From positions 16,364,012-16,428,011 of the forward strand of contig OY992541.1 in the NCBI GenBank assembly GCA_963921195.1: a stretch of DNA of 64,000 nt, given 5' to 3'. The notes below the pieces were generated by a model. That model saw only the letters and a program-made list of their open reading frames with translations. It was not told where the DNA came from and made no database searches. Made by a program: the position numbers and the translations under genes. The stretch is from Pegoplata infirma (Eukaryota; Arthropoda; Insecta; Diptera; Anthomyiidae). Below are positions 33,175 to 44,535 of the stretch, in pieces (the first letter of the stretch is position 1; each line of letters starts with the position of its first letter).

Positions 33175-33949
33175 GGTACTGCGCAACAACTCCCAAATGA
33201 AATAAGTCCCAATGAAATAATTCCCAATGAAATAAGTTCCAAGAAAAATGAAATAACTCCCAAAGAAAAAATGAAATATGTCCCAATATTTGGGAGTTAT
33301 TTAAAATCAAAATTATAACTCGCAAAAAAAATGAAACTCCCACTGAAATAAGTGCCAAAGAAAATGAAATAAGTGCCCATTGTTTTTTTGTAATAAAGGT
33401 TTTCTGCGTAGACGGCCTTCGGCCGGGCTTAGGGATTACATACTCCATGCATTAAACCCACCCTCTCTGCAAACCAAAGCTATTTTGGTTATCAGGCCTT
33501 TTGGAGGCATAACAAATTTGATAGCGTAAAGGCCTGCTACCCTAGAAAACTTTACTTTCCGGATAGGGTGGGTTTAATGCATGGATTTTGTAATCCCTAA
33601 GACCGGCCGAAGGCCGGCTACGCAGAAAAAAATTTAAGCAAAAAAAAACAATTGCACAGAGGTGTATATTGTTTTCAATTAAAATGAAATAAGTCCCACC
33701 ATTGATGAAATGACTCCCAATGCTTAACAAGAAATGAAATAACTCCCAATCTAATTTTTGTTGGAGTTTTTTCATTTGGAAGTTATTTGATAATGAAATA
33801 AATCCCAACAAAATTTGTGCAATATGTCCCACTACACTGTGACTAATTTCATAATGAAATAAGTCCCAAATCGTATGTAAAATTTTTGGGAGTTGTTTCA
33901 TTTTTTTTTTTTTGGGAGTTATTTCATTTGGGAGTTATTGCGCAGTACC
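33175..33949. mobile_element. Element with 9-bp duplication and ATGAAATAA-TCCCAA arrays
   Basis: The inverted ends GGTACTGCGCAACAACTCCC and (inverse) GGTACTGCGCAATAACTCCC are flanked by ACATTTTTA (33166-33174 and 33950-33958). Y2 lacks the insertion. Subterminal arrays repeat AATGAAATAAGTCCCAA in opposite orientation at the two ends. A 9-bp duplication is typical of Mutator-like elements, but 8 bp (hAT-like) cannot be excluded. Minus frames at 33158-33448 and 33542-33901 are array read-through. Confidence 0.75.
33398..33634. repeat. Internal inverted repeat with GGCCTTCGGCC core
   Basis: TTTTCTGCGTAGACGGCCTT then CGGCC, and TTAGGGATTACA with CCATGCATTAAACCCACCC, pair with the inverse GGGTGGGTTTAATGCATGG and GGCCGAAGGCCGGCTACGCA with GAAAA. 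Arms are about 68 bp. It lies in the middle of the 9-bp-duplication element and is either its core or a nested element. Confidence 0.75.
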
Positions 33950-35117
33950 ACATTTTTATTTCCACTTATAATTAAAAAAATTTCCATTACATTTTAAAAA
34001 AGAATATTCTTAATTATTTCCAATTATATTTCAAAAATTTTTATATATAATTCAACATTTTTTTATTTTATATCAGAATTTTCTATTTGTATTTAAACAT
34101 TTTCTAAATGCTTATTAGAAAATTCAATTTGTATCTCACAAATTTCCATTTTTATTTCAAAATATCCTTATTATCTATATGTTTTTCAAAAAATCCCATT
34201 TATTAATTGAAGATTTTTGAAAGGCAATTTAAAAAATTTGAAATAAAAATTTTTGAAATACTATATTTTGAGGATTTTTATTCTGTTATTAAAGTTTTTT
34301 TAAGAAATAAAAATTGTTTTTTTTCGACCTTTAAAATATTATTTTTTGACTTTCGAGGTCCTTTACTATTTAAAGCCATGATATTCTCATAGCACAATTT
34401 TTAAGAAAATTATTTTTCTGTTTTAAATTTATTTATGTTGGTCATTTTTGCAAGACTTAATCGGCACGTGTTTCAAAAACTGTCAGATTCCATTGTCAAG
34501 ATTATATAGCAAAAATAGAAACGATTTACTACAAAGTAGCAAACGAGTCTAATGACAAATCGTTTTCACACAAACTAAAATATTAATACATATTCGACTC
34601 TATCCACAATGGGAATTAGAAAGACGAAGAAATTGTACTATACTAGTAAGGCAAAGATTGTCAAGAACGAACAAAAATATTTAAAACAGTTGTACATATT
34701 TTTTGAAATACATATATTTGGAATTTTTTAAAAGTTTTCAGAAATTTTTGAAATATAAATGGAAATTCTGATAAAGTTTTTTTAAGAAATAAAAATTGTT
34801 TTTTTTTTCGACCTTTAAAATATTATTTTTTGAGTTTCGAGGTCCTTTGCAAATTTAAGCTATGATATTCCCATAGAATAATTAAAAAAAAAAATATTTT
34901 TCTGTTTTAAATTTATTTATGTTGATAATTTTTGCAGGACTTAGCCGACACGTGTTTCGGAATTTGTGAGATTCCATTGTCAACACTATTAAGCAAATAA
35001 AAAAACCATATACTACAAGTAGCAAAGGGAATTTAAATGATAAATCGCTTATGTTCAAACAAAAATATTAATGCATATTCAACTCTACATTCATTGTGAG
35101 TTCGAAGAAAAAAATTG

Positions 35118-35195
35118 TGTAATCTCTTAGTAAGATCACGATCGTCAAATAACCAACACGATCGTGATCTCACTAAGAGATTGTACAATTTTCTT
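35118..35195. repeat. Hairpin conserved between both Y copies
   Basis: AATCTCTTAGTAAGATCACG then ATCGT pairs with ACGATCGTGATCTCACTAAG then AGATT across CAAATAACCAAC. The Y2 counterpart (51418-51487) keeps the dyad with fewer pairs. Confidence 0.75.
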
Positions 35196-35440
35196 CTTCT
35201 AATTCTCAATGAATGAATAGTTGAATATGTATTAATTATTTTTATTTGCGTTTTCCTCTCAAAAAGTTGACATTATTTCTGATAAGCTAAAATACAGCCA
35301 ATAATTCAAAAGTTTAGAAGCAATAAAAAAAGTTTTGGGAAAAAGTCGAAAAAGTAGGACAATCCCGGACACTTTCTAAAAAAGAAGTAGGACTGCCCCG
35401 GACGCCTTAAAAAAGAGGACGATGTCCGTGGAAAAGATTA

Positions 35441-35640
35441 GACTTGTGCTTAATCGTTCAATTGAGTGAGCGCTCATTTTCGTTCATTTCAGATAAAAGA
35501 CCTAGTTCGTTCATCTAGTTCAATTGCTCTTTTGTTCGTGAACGAATCATTTTGAATCATCTGTTGGTCGTTCACCAAGTTCAAATCAGTCAGTTTTTGT
35601 TTTCGTTCAACAGTTCGTGAACGAATCATTTTTTTTTGTT
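35441..35640. mobile_element. Fragment of a hAT-like end with GTTCGTGAACGAATCATT repeats
   Basis: GTTCGTGAACGAATCATT occurs at about 35534 and 35613, along with GTTCAATTG, CGTTCATTT and GTTCACCAAG variants. Such palindromic subterminal arrays mark hAT-like families in this window. Termini were not found. Confidence 0.45.
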
Positions 35641-36198
35641 AACTCGAGTTTACTGGCTTTTTAGCAAATTTTTAGTTAAAATCAGCGTTTTAACTACTTT
35701 TTTTAGTTAAGTTCAATTTACGAAAATACTAGTTTTGAACAAATTTTGTATTAATTTTTTTTGTTGACTTCAAAACTGAGTTTACGAATTTTTACTAATT
35801 AATTTGCTGATTTTTCGTAACAAATTTGTTAAGTGGAATTTCTTGTGAAGCCTCCTATGCAAATCTCATAAGTTCTACTTAAGCTGATGAAAAAATATTA
35901 AAAATAAACTTTTAATTTTTTACAAAATATTTTCTAAATTTTAGTTTACGAAAAGTAACAAAAAGTTTAGCTGAATTCAACTAATTTTTTTGTTAATATA
36001 TGTACATAAAAACGTTACGAAATTTCAGCTAAATTTTTAGTTAAAGTTACGGTTTTTTTTGCTAAATTCATTCTACGAAAAGTTAACTAAATATTTTTAG
36101 TTAAATTAACTAAAAATTTAGTTGGCCCAAAATCAGGTGCTTTTTTAGTTAAATTTAACTAAATTTTTTGTTAACTTTACAGTTTTTTTTTTTTGAGT
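35641..36198. mobile_element. Right part of a TA-type MITE, TTAGTTAAATT repeats
   Basis: Repeated TTTTTAGTTAAATT, TTACGAAAA and inverse motifs end in TTTTTTTTTTGAGTG then TA at 36199-36200, the same right-end form as U and V. No left end was recognised. Confidence 0.45.
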
Positions 36199-36418
36199 GT
36201 AACACTAGGCTGCCCATTCGTACTGATTTGATCAGTACATGTACTGATTTTCGATCACGTGTACTGATCAAAAAACGTTGTACTGATTTGTACTGATTTC
36301 TTAAAATATGTACTGATTGTACTGATTTTTGAATATTTCAACATAAAAAAAAAATTTGATTTGAAAATTCTTGAATTTCCATAAAATAATTTGTCAAAGT
36401 GGTTTTTATATAAATTAA

Positions 36419-36670
36419 GGGGCCTATTCACAAAAAAAGTCATAACTCAATCATAACTCAATTTTTTCCATGTGGTTGTTGTAAACAATCATAAAAAAAA
36501 ATTCAAATTCTATTTGAAAAATAAAGACCTGCTACCCACATGGTCTCAAAATTGACAAATAATTTTAAATTTTGAGCCTTTCTATGATTGTGTTTACAAC
36601 AAACACAGGGAATATGAAGTTTGAAAATAATAAAATTAGTCATAAGCAGTCATAACTGTGAATAGGCCTG
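36419..36670. mobile_element. MITE of the GGCCTATTCACA family (longer member)
   Basis: GGGGCCTATTCACA at the left and the inverse TGTGAATAGGCCT at the right. Subterminal CATAACTCAATCATAACTC and TAGTCATAAGCAGTCATAAC motifs are inverse-related, as are TGTGGTTGTTGTAAACAATC and GATTGTGTTTACAACAAAC. TAAG occurs on both outer sides. Confidence 0.65.
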
Positions 36671-36898
36671 TAAGTCTAACAATAATAAATCTATAAAGAA
36701 TTAATTCTAAGGAGCTCTAACGCTCAAAACATTTTAATCAAGTTGTTTGAAGTCAACTACATTTTCTGCAAAATAACGACAAATGAAATGAAAATAATGG
36801 AAGTTATTTTTTAACAGTTGTTTTACTGAAATACTAATTGTCCGAAATTTTTTGAATGTTGAAAAAATCATCGGTGTTTTCCAATAGAAAAAAGTTTT

Positions 36899-37374
36899 CA
36901 GAGACTTATTTCGGCTCTGGCTTCGGCTTCGGCCAAAAGCACGATTCGGCCCCTATTGGCCTTCGGCCATATTTTTGGCCGAATACCGAATACCGAATAA
37001 TTGTATAAAATTTGCACTCACGTGTTGAAAACACACCAAAAACACTTTGAATCACATTAGTAAGCCAAAAAAAATTTACCAAGTTTTTTTTTCAACTAAA
37101 ACAAAATTTTAAACTCCAAAAAATTTTTCGCTCGAAAAAAATTTACACTTAAGAAAATTTTTTTTTACAAAAAAGTCGAAAAAAAGTTTTTTGTTAAATA
37201 TAAAATCATTCTAGACAACATTTTTATACATTTTTGAATTTTGCCAAGTCGAATTTCACTTTTTTTCTTCTTTTTACTAAATAAATATATTTTTTTTTAA
37301 TATTCGGTTTCGGCCGAATAGAGAATATTCGGCTCTGGCTTCTGCCAAAAAAGCTGTATTCGGTCGGACACTAG
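36899..37374. mobile_element. hAT-like element with TTCGGCCGAATA palindromes
   Basis: TTCGGCTCTGGCTTCGGCTT then CGGCC and GGCCTTCGGCCATATTTTTG at the left are mirrored by ATTCGGTTTCGGCCGAATAG and CTCTGGCTTCTGCC near the right. The right terminus, inverse of CTAGTGTCCGACCGAATAC, is of hAT type. TTATTTC occurs at both edges but the left boundary is not certain. Confidence 0.45.
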
Positions 37375-37498
37375 TTATTTCTAGACAAAAAAGAAAAAAA
37401 ACTTAGGCGTACTGATTTGAGTTCAGAAAAAAATGGTCACCCTAATTATGTATTCAATTACAAATAATGCATTATTTGAAGTGATACATAATGTAACC

Positions 37499-38410
37499 AC
37501 CCAGGCAGAAACTGCCAACCGTTCCACAGAAAAAGTCTCATTTAATTTTTTGTGTATACGGTAGTATGAAAAACAAGTGCTTTGCAAGCGCTTTGCCAAT
37601 GTTTTCTATTTAAATCCGTTCAAAGTATAATTTGTAATTAAAATTTATTTATTTTCATAACAATTGGAATATTTTTCATTTTCCTGCAGGATAAGTTATT
37701 GGTCCTTGATAGTTCTCGTGATATGTCCCTTAGACACAATGCCTATCACAAACTTGACACCTTTTATATAAAAACACGTTTCTTTTGTGAGGAAGTGTCT
37801 TAAACTCCAGATACATCACATGTGAAATGTCACTGGGTCTATCCCTTTGGAACACAACAGGTTTCGGTTCAATAAATAATTTTTTTTCGGGACTTTTGCT
37901 AAAAGGTTAATCTAGGACTATTATTTCGGGTATTTTCAAACATAAGCATAAACTCATTATACCCTGTACCACAGAGTGGTGCAGGGTATACAAATAAAGC
38001 CACAATAATTTGTGTCTGGGACTTGAAAAACTTTTAAACATTTTTCCGGGACTTAAAAAATATTTCAAAGTATGTCCAAAATTTTTTTATCCTAATAAAT
38101 TAGGCATTCAATTTTTTATCCTAATTTAATAAATTTCTTTATTCAAATAAACACCAAAAACAGTTGTGTCTTCGGGACTTATACAATTTAGATACGTCCC
38201 ATTTTTTTTGTTCTAAAAGTGCTATAATAGTACTATATTTTTTGTTTTTAAAGCGCTTTAAAGGCGCTTTAAAATAGCTACGGCATACCGTTTACCGTGG
38301 TTATCATTTTGGACGCTGGGAGAGTACTAAACTGTGATGCTTTCCCAGCACACAAGCGACCATAAAAGGTACTTTGCCAGCGCTCTCCCGTTCGTATTTT
38401 TCTGCCTGGG
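37499..38410. mobile_element. Element with CCCAGGCAGAAA inverted ends inserted in X2
   Basis: CCCAGGCAGAAACTGCC at the left and the inverse TTTTTCTGCCTGGG at the right, with CA on both sides. X1 shows the uninterrupted site (GTAACCAAATATAAG, inverse strand). GCGCTTT and AAGCGC motifs recur inside (37580-37600 and 38250-38270). A type C end (about 37920-37992) is embedded. Confidence 0.65.
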
Positions 38411-39036
38411 CAAATATATGTAAGTCACCCAAGATTTAATGTTTAGAAATAATAAATATGAAATACAATTTTTGCAATAATCATGCATTACGTAACAAGT
38501 TATTAGTAAAACATTATTTTTCACCTTGAAAAAATATATTGTTGAACAAATGTTTGGTAAGACATCCTAAAATATTGCTACACTCATAAAAATTTGTTAG
38601 TATTCCTTACAAAAAAATCTGTTACCATTACTAATAAAGTTTTCAATTTGTGCCCGATAACTTTTTCAGTTACCATTACAAACTTTGGTTTTCAAAAATT
38701 AGTAATCTTAAAAAAAACTAAAAAAATTAGTATTACTAAATTTTTTTGTAAAAAAATTGTAAATTGTGTATTTTAAATTTTTGGTATTTTTTTACTATAT
38801 GTAAACTGCGTATTGCGCTTGATGTCGCCATTACTATTTCAATGCAAGTCAGATTTTGTTAGAATTTTTGATCTGAAATATGTAAGAGAAAATATTGAAT
38901 ACATTTTTTTTAATACAAAATATAAATTACATACCACATAAAATTAATGCTTTGAAAACTGTGTTGAATAAATTGGTGTTCTAGCATAAAAAATACATTA
39001 TATTGATATTATTTAAATGGAACACATAAATATACA

Positions 39037-40406
39037 CACTCAAAAAAATACGTTAGTAAAAAAATTTGTAAAGTGGTTTGTAACTCAACTTTACCACTTT
39101 TTTACTAAATTCTACTAAAAAATCAATTTTTAGTAATTCTTTTTAGTAAACTCGCTTTACAAACTATTAATTTTATACTGATTTTTTAATAATTTTTTCA
39201 GTTGATTTTTTAAAAATTATCGTACTAACTTTTGATAATTATTTTGTAAATTTTACAATATTAGTTAGTAAATTTCGTTTTTTTTTTTTTCTCTAGAAAA
39301 CCTATACACTATAATTAAAAATATTTTATTTTATTAAAATATTTGGAAATTAAAAAAAAAATAAATAAAAAAAATATATTATTAGTTATTTTTTAACGAT
39401 AAAACTGCGCTTTGATGAGTATGAATATGTTTATTATTTTTAATATTCATTTACGCTTCATTAGTTTTTTTTTCAATTTAAAAACAAAAATAGAGACAAG
39501 AGAAGACATGCAAAATTTAAAAAACAATGCCGACCTTTTCAAATGGAAAATTTCCATAAAACATCAGTTTTTTTTCTTTCTTCTTTACTTGCAGAATTTT
39601 TTTGTTTATGCTATCCACGAATATTTTTTTCTCACGCACATAAAGGGTTGATTTTTGTGTAACTTACTTTATGCCTTTCTTTGAATATTTTAGTCACAAA
39701 ATAACATTCGATCGGTGAACATCGCGCGACGGGTAAAATGAATAAAAAAGTGTACAAAAAAAATATTACAACAAAAAAACCATAGCAGGTAACCAAATCT
39801 TTAAGTATTTTTTGTTTAAAATTATGTAACTCGTTTTTTATTTTTAGAATAATAAAGCAAAATAGGAAATGATGACAACAGGTAACAATTGTATATTTAT
39901 GTGATCTATTTAAAACATTATGTTGATATATATTTTTTTATTTTAGTTCACCGTACACCAATTTATTCAACATCAATCTTCAAAGAATTAATTTTATATG
40001 GTAGTATGTATATTTTGTATTAAAAAAATGCGTTCAATATTTTCTCTTTTTTAGATCGAAAATTCTAACAAAAACTGACTTGCATGGAAATAGTTATTGG
40101 CGACAACAAGCGCAATACGCAATTTACATGATGTATACAAATACAAAAAATTAAAAAATACACAATTTACAATTTTTTTTACAAAAAAAGTTAATATTAT
40201 TTACAAACGCGTTTTAAAATCCATTTTACAAAAATTGTACAAAAAAATTTAGTAATACTAATTTTTTTAGTATTTTCAAGATTACTAATTTTTGAAAACC
40301 AAAGTTTGTAATGGTAACTGAAAAAGTTATCGGGCACAAATTGAAAACTTTATTAGTAATGGTAACAGACTTTTTTGTAAGGAATACTAACAAATTTTTA
40401 TGAGTG
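39037..40406 (+). mobile_element. U: complete TA-type element with intron-like segments
   Basis: The left end CACTCAAAAAAATACGTTAG and the right end, inverse of CACTCATAAAAATTTGTTAG, are flanked by CA (39035-39036 and 40407-40408), inserted in U'. Intron-like segments run GCAGGTAACC (39785) to TATTTTTAG (39847), ACAGGTAACAATTG (39880) to TTTTAG (39946), and a GTATGTATATTTTG region to TTTTTTAG (40054). The same boundaries recur in other copies. The frame at 39412-39651 is AT-rich and unconvincing. No recognisable protein. Confidence 0.75.
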
Positions 40407-40595
40407 CAGTTGTTACCTGCTTTCATCATTTTCTATTTTGTTTTATTTATTGTCCTAAAAAAGAGTTAATGTTATGTATTTTGTGTTGTAATATTTTGTT
40501 GTTTGTACATTTTTTTATTTCTTCCGCTCCGCGACGTTGTCAATTCAAATGCTATTTTTCAACTGAATAATAGAAAGAAAGGCATGAAGAAAAGT

Positions 40596-41092
40596 CACTG
40601 TTGCCAAGTTGGAGGTTTTCCCGCTAAATCTAGCGCTTTTTGTTTGGATTTAGCGGGAAAAAAATGGTTTTAGCGGGAACGGTGATTTAGAGGGAAAATC
40701 TAGCGCTGTTTGTTTGGATTTAGTGAGAAAAATTTAGAGATTTTTTACAATTTTTCTTTTTTTTTAATCAAAAACGCCAAGTTTGTCGAATTTTAGCGCT
40801 TTTTTTGTAACTTAGCGGGAGAATTTTATATTTTCCCGCAAAATTTTTTTTCGGCAGTTTCTTGCTCGTTTTTAGTGAAAAGACAATTTAAAAAAAAAAT
40901 AATTTGGAGGTTTTTTTTTTAATTTTTCTATTTTTGTCAATTAAAAATGCCAAGTTTTTTGGTTTTTAGCGCTTTTTTTTTTAATTTAGCGGGAGAATTT
41001 TAAATTTTCCCCGCTAAATTTATTTTTGGCGGTTTCTAGCGCTTTTTTAGTGAAATTTAGAGGTTTTTGGTTAAAAATAGTTGGCAACAGTG
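40596..41092. mobile_element. hAT-like element with TAGCGGGAAAA repeats
   Basis: CACTGTTGCCAAGTTGGAGG at the left; the right end is the inverse of CACTGTTGCCAACTATT. The interior repeats GATTTAGCGGGAAAA, TCTAGCGCTTTTTG and TTTTCCCGCTAAATTT. It interrupts U'. The 8-bp flanks do not match, so the duplication is lost or the ends are misplaced. Confidence 0.6.
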
Positions 41093-41813
41093 TCTATTCT
41101 GAGTATTAAGAAATCAACCCTTTGTGTACACTGTACACAAGAAAAAAAATTCGCAGATAGCGTAAAACAAAAAAGGACCGCAAGTGGAGAAGAAAGAAAA
41201 AAGAATTGAAAAAGGTCGGTGTTTTTTTGAATTTTGCATATCTTTTCTGTACTGCATTTTGTTCCCTTTTTTATATATATTTTTTTATTTGAAAGAAAAC
41301 AAAGTATGTAGTTACAATGAAGCAGAAAAATAAGTGTAATTCAATATTGAAAATAATAAACATATTCATACTCATCAAAGCGCAGTTTTACCATTAAAAT
41401 AAAAAAAAAAAAAAAACTAACTGTATATTTTTTTTAAATGCTCTTTTTAATTTCCAAATATTTTAACATTTTTTTTTTGTATTTCGTTAGTACATTACTT
41501 TTCTAGAAAAGAAAACCGAAATTTACTAACTAATATTGTAAAATTTACAAAATAATTATCAAAAGTTAGTACGAAATTTTTAAAAAAATCAACTGAAAAA
41601 ATTATTAAAAAATCAGTAAAAAATTAATAGTTTGTAACGCGAGTTTACTAAAACGAATTGCAAAAAAATATTTTTTAGTACAATTTAGTGAAAAAGTTGT
41701 AAAGTTGGAATACAAACAATTTTACAAACTTTTTTACTAACGTATTTTTTTGAGTGTACAAATAAGGGATTTACATTACCTGGTAATGTGTTACATATTT
41801 TTACATAAACTGT

Positions 41814-43252
41814 AGGGTTTCTAAATTTCCGGACTTTTTCAATTCCCGGGAAATCGTTTTAAAAAAATTGTATTCCCGGGAATTTTTTGAATAAAACAAA
41901 TTCTGAATCTTATCATATGTAAAATATTCGGGGCTATTCCTGTTGTCATAAACGCGTTTAAAACGCGACGAATGTAATTTTTGGTATTTCTGAATACGTT
42001 GGAGATGATACAGACGAAAAACATATGTTTTTTTCGTCATCGTCGACATTCGACGTATTCCTCAATTCGTCGTCGACGCCAGATTCATACATTTTTGTTC
42101 GACATCTTTTTTGGCGCGTTTTTATAGAAAATTGTGTTTTTTTTACCCAAATCATTAAAAATTATAGAATTTTTTTTTAAATATCAATTAAGTGTTTTAT
42201 TTTTGTATAAATTATGTAATAAAAATGTCTCCGGCAGAATAAAAACCATGAAAATGAAAACTGCATTTGTTCCCGGACTGTGCCACACAATGACGGATTT
42301 TCGTTTATGGCGATTTTTTGTTAAATTTCTGAAGTTTAAAATACTTATTCTTAATTTTTTAATTATATATATTATAGTAAGATTGAAAATAAATATAAAA
42401 TATGACCCGCAATATAATTTTAATTAATTTGCAATTCATGTTATTTTATATGTTTTGTTGTTATTTTGTGTTTTGCTAGTGATGACAAAAATTAATCGAT
42501 ATTCCTTCACCGATACCATTGAAGTATTGTAGAATGTGGTGAAACTCGGTCGTCGAAAGTGAAACTCATTCGACGTCGAAGTGATGCGCGTATTTAGAAA
42601 TAAGGATGATTATTTTTCAAAATATAGCCACATTTATCTTTTTAATACACCCTCAGATGTTTTCTTTTGTAAAATAGTTTTCTTTACTTATATTTTAAAC
42701 TTAGAAAATTCACAAAAATCTCATTTTTGTAGAAGTATTGGACCTTGGGTTAACGTATTTGCTTTGGCTGTGAAAATACTACATACAGAATGTTGTTTTT
42801 TTTCACGAATTTAGGTTTTTTCAAATGTATGAGTTTGTAAAAGCGTTTTGGTAAATTCGAATAATGCTGACCAGTCATAATCAGCATTTTATTTGAAAGA
42901 TGCATTTCGAAAAACTTTCGAATTACTTAAATAACCGTTTCAAATATCAGTCTTTAAATTTAAATATTCATCTTTAAAAAAATTTTACTTTTGTAAAATT
43001 TTAGGCTAGAAAGCTGGTTTGTTTAAAATACTTTTATGCAACCTGAAGCATACCCTAACTATTTTTTCTGCAATAATTTTTAATTTTATTTCAATAAATC
43101 ATAAAAAATTATATTAAAATGTGTAATTTGATAATTTTTTTTAAAAAAAGTTATTGACAAATTCCCGAAATTTCCCGATGAAAAAGTCCCGGGATTTTAA
43201 GAAAAAATTTTCCCGGGAATTCCCGGGAATTTTTTCCCGAATAGAAACCCTA
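41814..43252. mobile_element. hAT-like element with CCCGGGAATT subterminal repeats
   Basis: It begins TAGGGTTTCTAAATTTCCGG and ends CCCGAATAGAAACCCTA, flanked by ATAAACTG (41806-41813 and 43253-43260). Self-complementary AATTCCCGGGAATT units cluster at both ends. Minus-strand frames in 41801-42155 contain short peptides such as NAFMTTGIAPNIL that faintly recall hAT transposases, but they are short and in different frames. A fragment of the same family lies at 62590-62660. Confidence 0.85.
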
Positions 43253-43261
43253 ATAAACTGG

Positions 43262-43594
43262 GAAGTTTATGTATAAAAACTCCGCTTATTTTTGAGATAC
43301 ATAAGAATCAAAGAAAAAAATTTTTTTTTTTTTAAAACTAGTTAACTCCATTTTTTCGTAAAACAAATGGGTTAATAAACGTGCTGAGTCAAAAATTTAA
43401 TGTTTTTCCACATATGATTACTAAAGTTTCCTTAATTCCATAATATATAAGAATTAATTGAAAAAAAGCTATTTTTGAAAAAACTAGTTAACTCCATTTT
43501 TCGAAAAAAAAAACAAGATAACTGACATCGATTTTCGGATTTAGTGTCCAAAAATGTGTTCCATGGAACTAGAAATCATTAATATTATTAAAAA
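43262..43594. other. AT-rich DNA with AACTAGTTAACTCC repeats
   Basis: AAACTAGTTAACTCCATTTT occurs twice here (about 43338 and 43482), and relatives at 32402 and 32581 are in the same orientation. I read it as the inner part of the right arm of foldback K. Confidence 0.4.
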
Positions 43595-44535
43595 CTAGCA
43601 GGCCCGCCCGGAACTTCGCCCCCGGTAATATTAAATAACTGATTAAAGAAAGATCAGGATTAGAGTCTCCATTTCTAAAATTCTCCCCTACAGAATTTTT
43701 ATTTTATTTAATTTTTATCGTTGAAGTCTTTCATAAAAACTATTTAAAATAAACAATAAATTAAAAACACCCCCGTTTATACCAAATTCGCATTCATTTT
43801 TTTAAACATGTTTAACCACTTAGCTTATGTCCACCCTGGAGGAACACTCTAAATATTGGTGAAAACATTTTTGAAATCGGATGAGTTGTTAAATAGATAT
43901 TTAAATTTTAAGTTTTTGAGCCAAAAGTGGGCGTAGAAATGGGCGTGGTCTATGAAACCCAGCATATGTCCACTATGACGGACCATTCCAAGCATGCATT
44001 GGGGAAAACAATTTTTAAATCAGTTCAGTAGTTGTGGAGGTTTTTAAATTTTACGTTTTTTGGCTAAAAGTGGGCGTGGCCGATTAATTATAGCCTATGT
44101 TGACCCTGGAGGAACACTCTAAATATTGCTGAAAACTTTTTTGAAATCGGATGAGTAGTTTCATAGATATTTAAATTTTAAGTTTTTACCAAAAGTGGGC
44201 GTGGTCGATGAAACCCAGCATATGTCCACCATGAAGGACCATTCCAAGTATGTCTTGGTGAAAAAAAATTTGAAATCGGTTTAGTAGTTTCGAAGATTTT
44301 TCAATTTTCCGTTTTTTGTCTAAAAGTGGGCGTAGAAGTGGGCGTGGTCGATGAAACCTGGCCTATGTCCATCCTGGTGGATCACTTTAAATATTTCTGA
44401 AAACATTTTTAAAATCGGATAAGTAGTTCCGGAGATTACCCTCTACAAACAAACAAACAAACAAAAAAACAAACATACAAACATTACCTCTTTATAATAT
44501 TAGTAAGTATAGATATAGATTAGTATAGATATAGA
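43595..44535 (-). mobile_element. Helitron 2, non-autonomous
   Basis: On the minus strand the 3' end is GCGAAGTTCCGGGCGGGCCT then GCTAG, followed by T. The 5' end begins TCTATATCTATACTAATC (44535) after A. An alternative 5' end is 44519. The body has four blocks each containing GTGGGCGTGG, CCTATGTCCACC-like sequence and GAAATCGGATGAGTAGTT, plus an (AAAC)n tract at 44448-44490. This is the common insect Helitron layout. No Rep/Hel. Confidence 0.75.

Larger units (their letters stand above)
33008..35440 (+). mobile_element. Y1: hAT-like element with TAGGGTTGCCAT end, right end truncated
   Basis: It starts TAGGGTTGCCATTTCC and carries GAGGAC repeats (AAAAGAGGACATCAACCTCA). It ends in GTAGGACTGCCCCGGACGCC, AAAAGAGGACGATGTCC and breaks before the terminal GGCAACCCTA present in Y2 (49474-52108). 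It contains the insertion 33175-33949 and the conserved hairpin near 35118-35195. Confidence 0.7.
36206..37443. mobile_element. hAT-like element with GTACTGATT arrays
   Basis: The left end TAGGCTGCCCATTCGTACTG and the right end, inverse of TAGGGTGACCATTTTTTTCT, are similar. TGTACTGATT is repeated at 36226-36330, and CGTACTGATTTGAGTTC reappears near the right end. Two other elements lie inside. No 8-bp duplication was found, perhaps because the left flank is truncated. Confidence 0.55.
38581..41756 (-). mobile_element. U': minus-oriented U element interrupted by another U
   Basis: It begins CACTCATAAAAATTTGTTAG after TA and ends CTAACGTATTTTTTTGAGTG before TA. The X2 target reads through when it is removed. 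38581-39036 is the inverse of the U 3' half and 40407-41756 the inverse of the U 5' half. Without the nested U (39037-40406) and the hAT-like block at 40596-41092 it measures about 1.3 kb, close to the 1370 bp of U. Confidence 0.8.
32860..43262 (-). mobile_element. X2: TA-target MITE broken into pieces by later insertions
   Basis: Pieces at 32860-33007, 37444-37498, 38411-38580, 41757-41813 and 43253-43262 follow, in order, the inverse of X1. Examples are GGGATGAGACTCAAAGTAAT, AATAATGCATTATTTGAAGT, GTAAGACATCCTAAAATATT and CATTACCTGGTAATGTGTTA. The gaps are occupied by Y1 with its right-hand neighbours, the CCCAGGCAG element, U'/U, and the hAT at 41814. Confidence 0.65.

Noticed and set aside
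33158..33901. Minus-strand frames with repeated WELFHF and related peptides
   Set aside because: They are translations of the AATGAAATAAGTCCCAA arrays in the 9-bp-duplication element.
40588..41100. 8-bp target duplication for the CACTGTTGCC element in U'
   Set aside because: The flanking octamers AGAAAAGT and TCTATTCT do not match in direct orientation. The element is kept on its inverted ends only.
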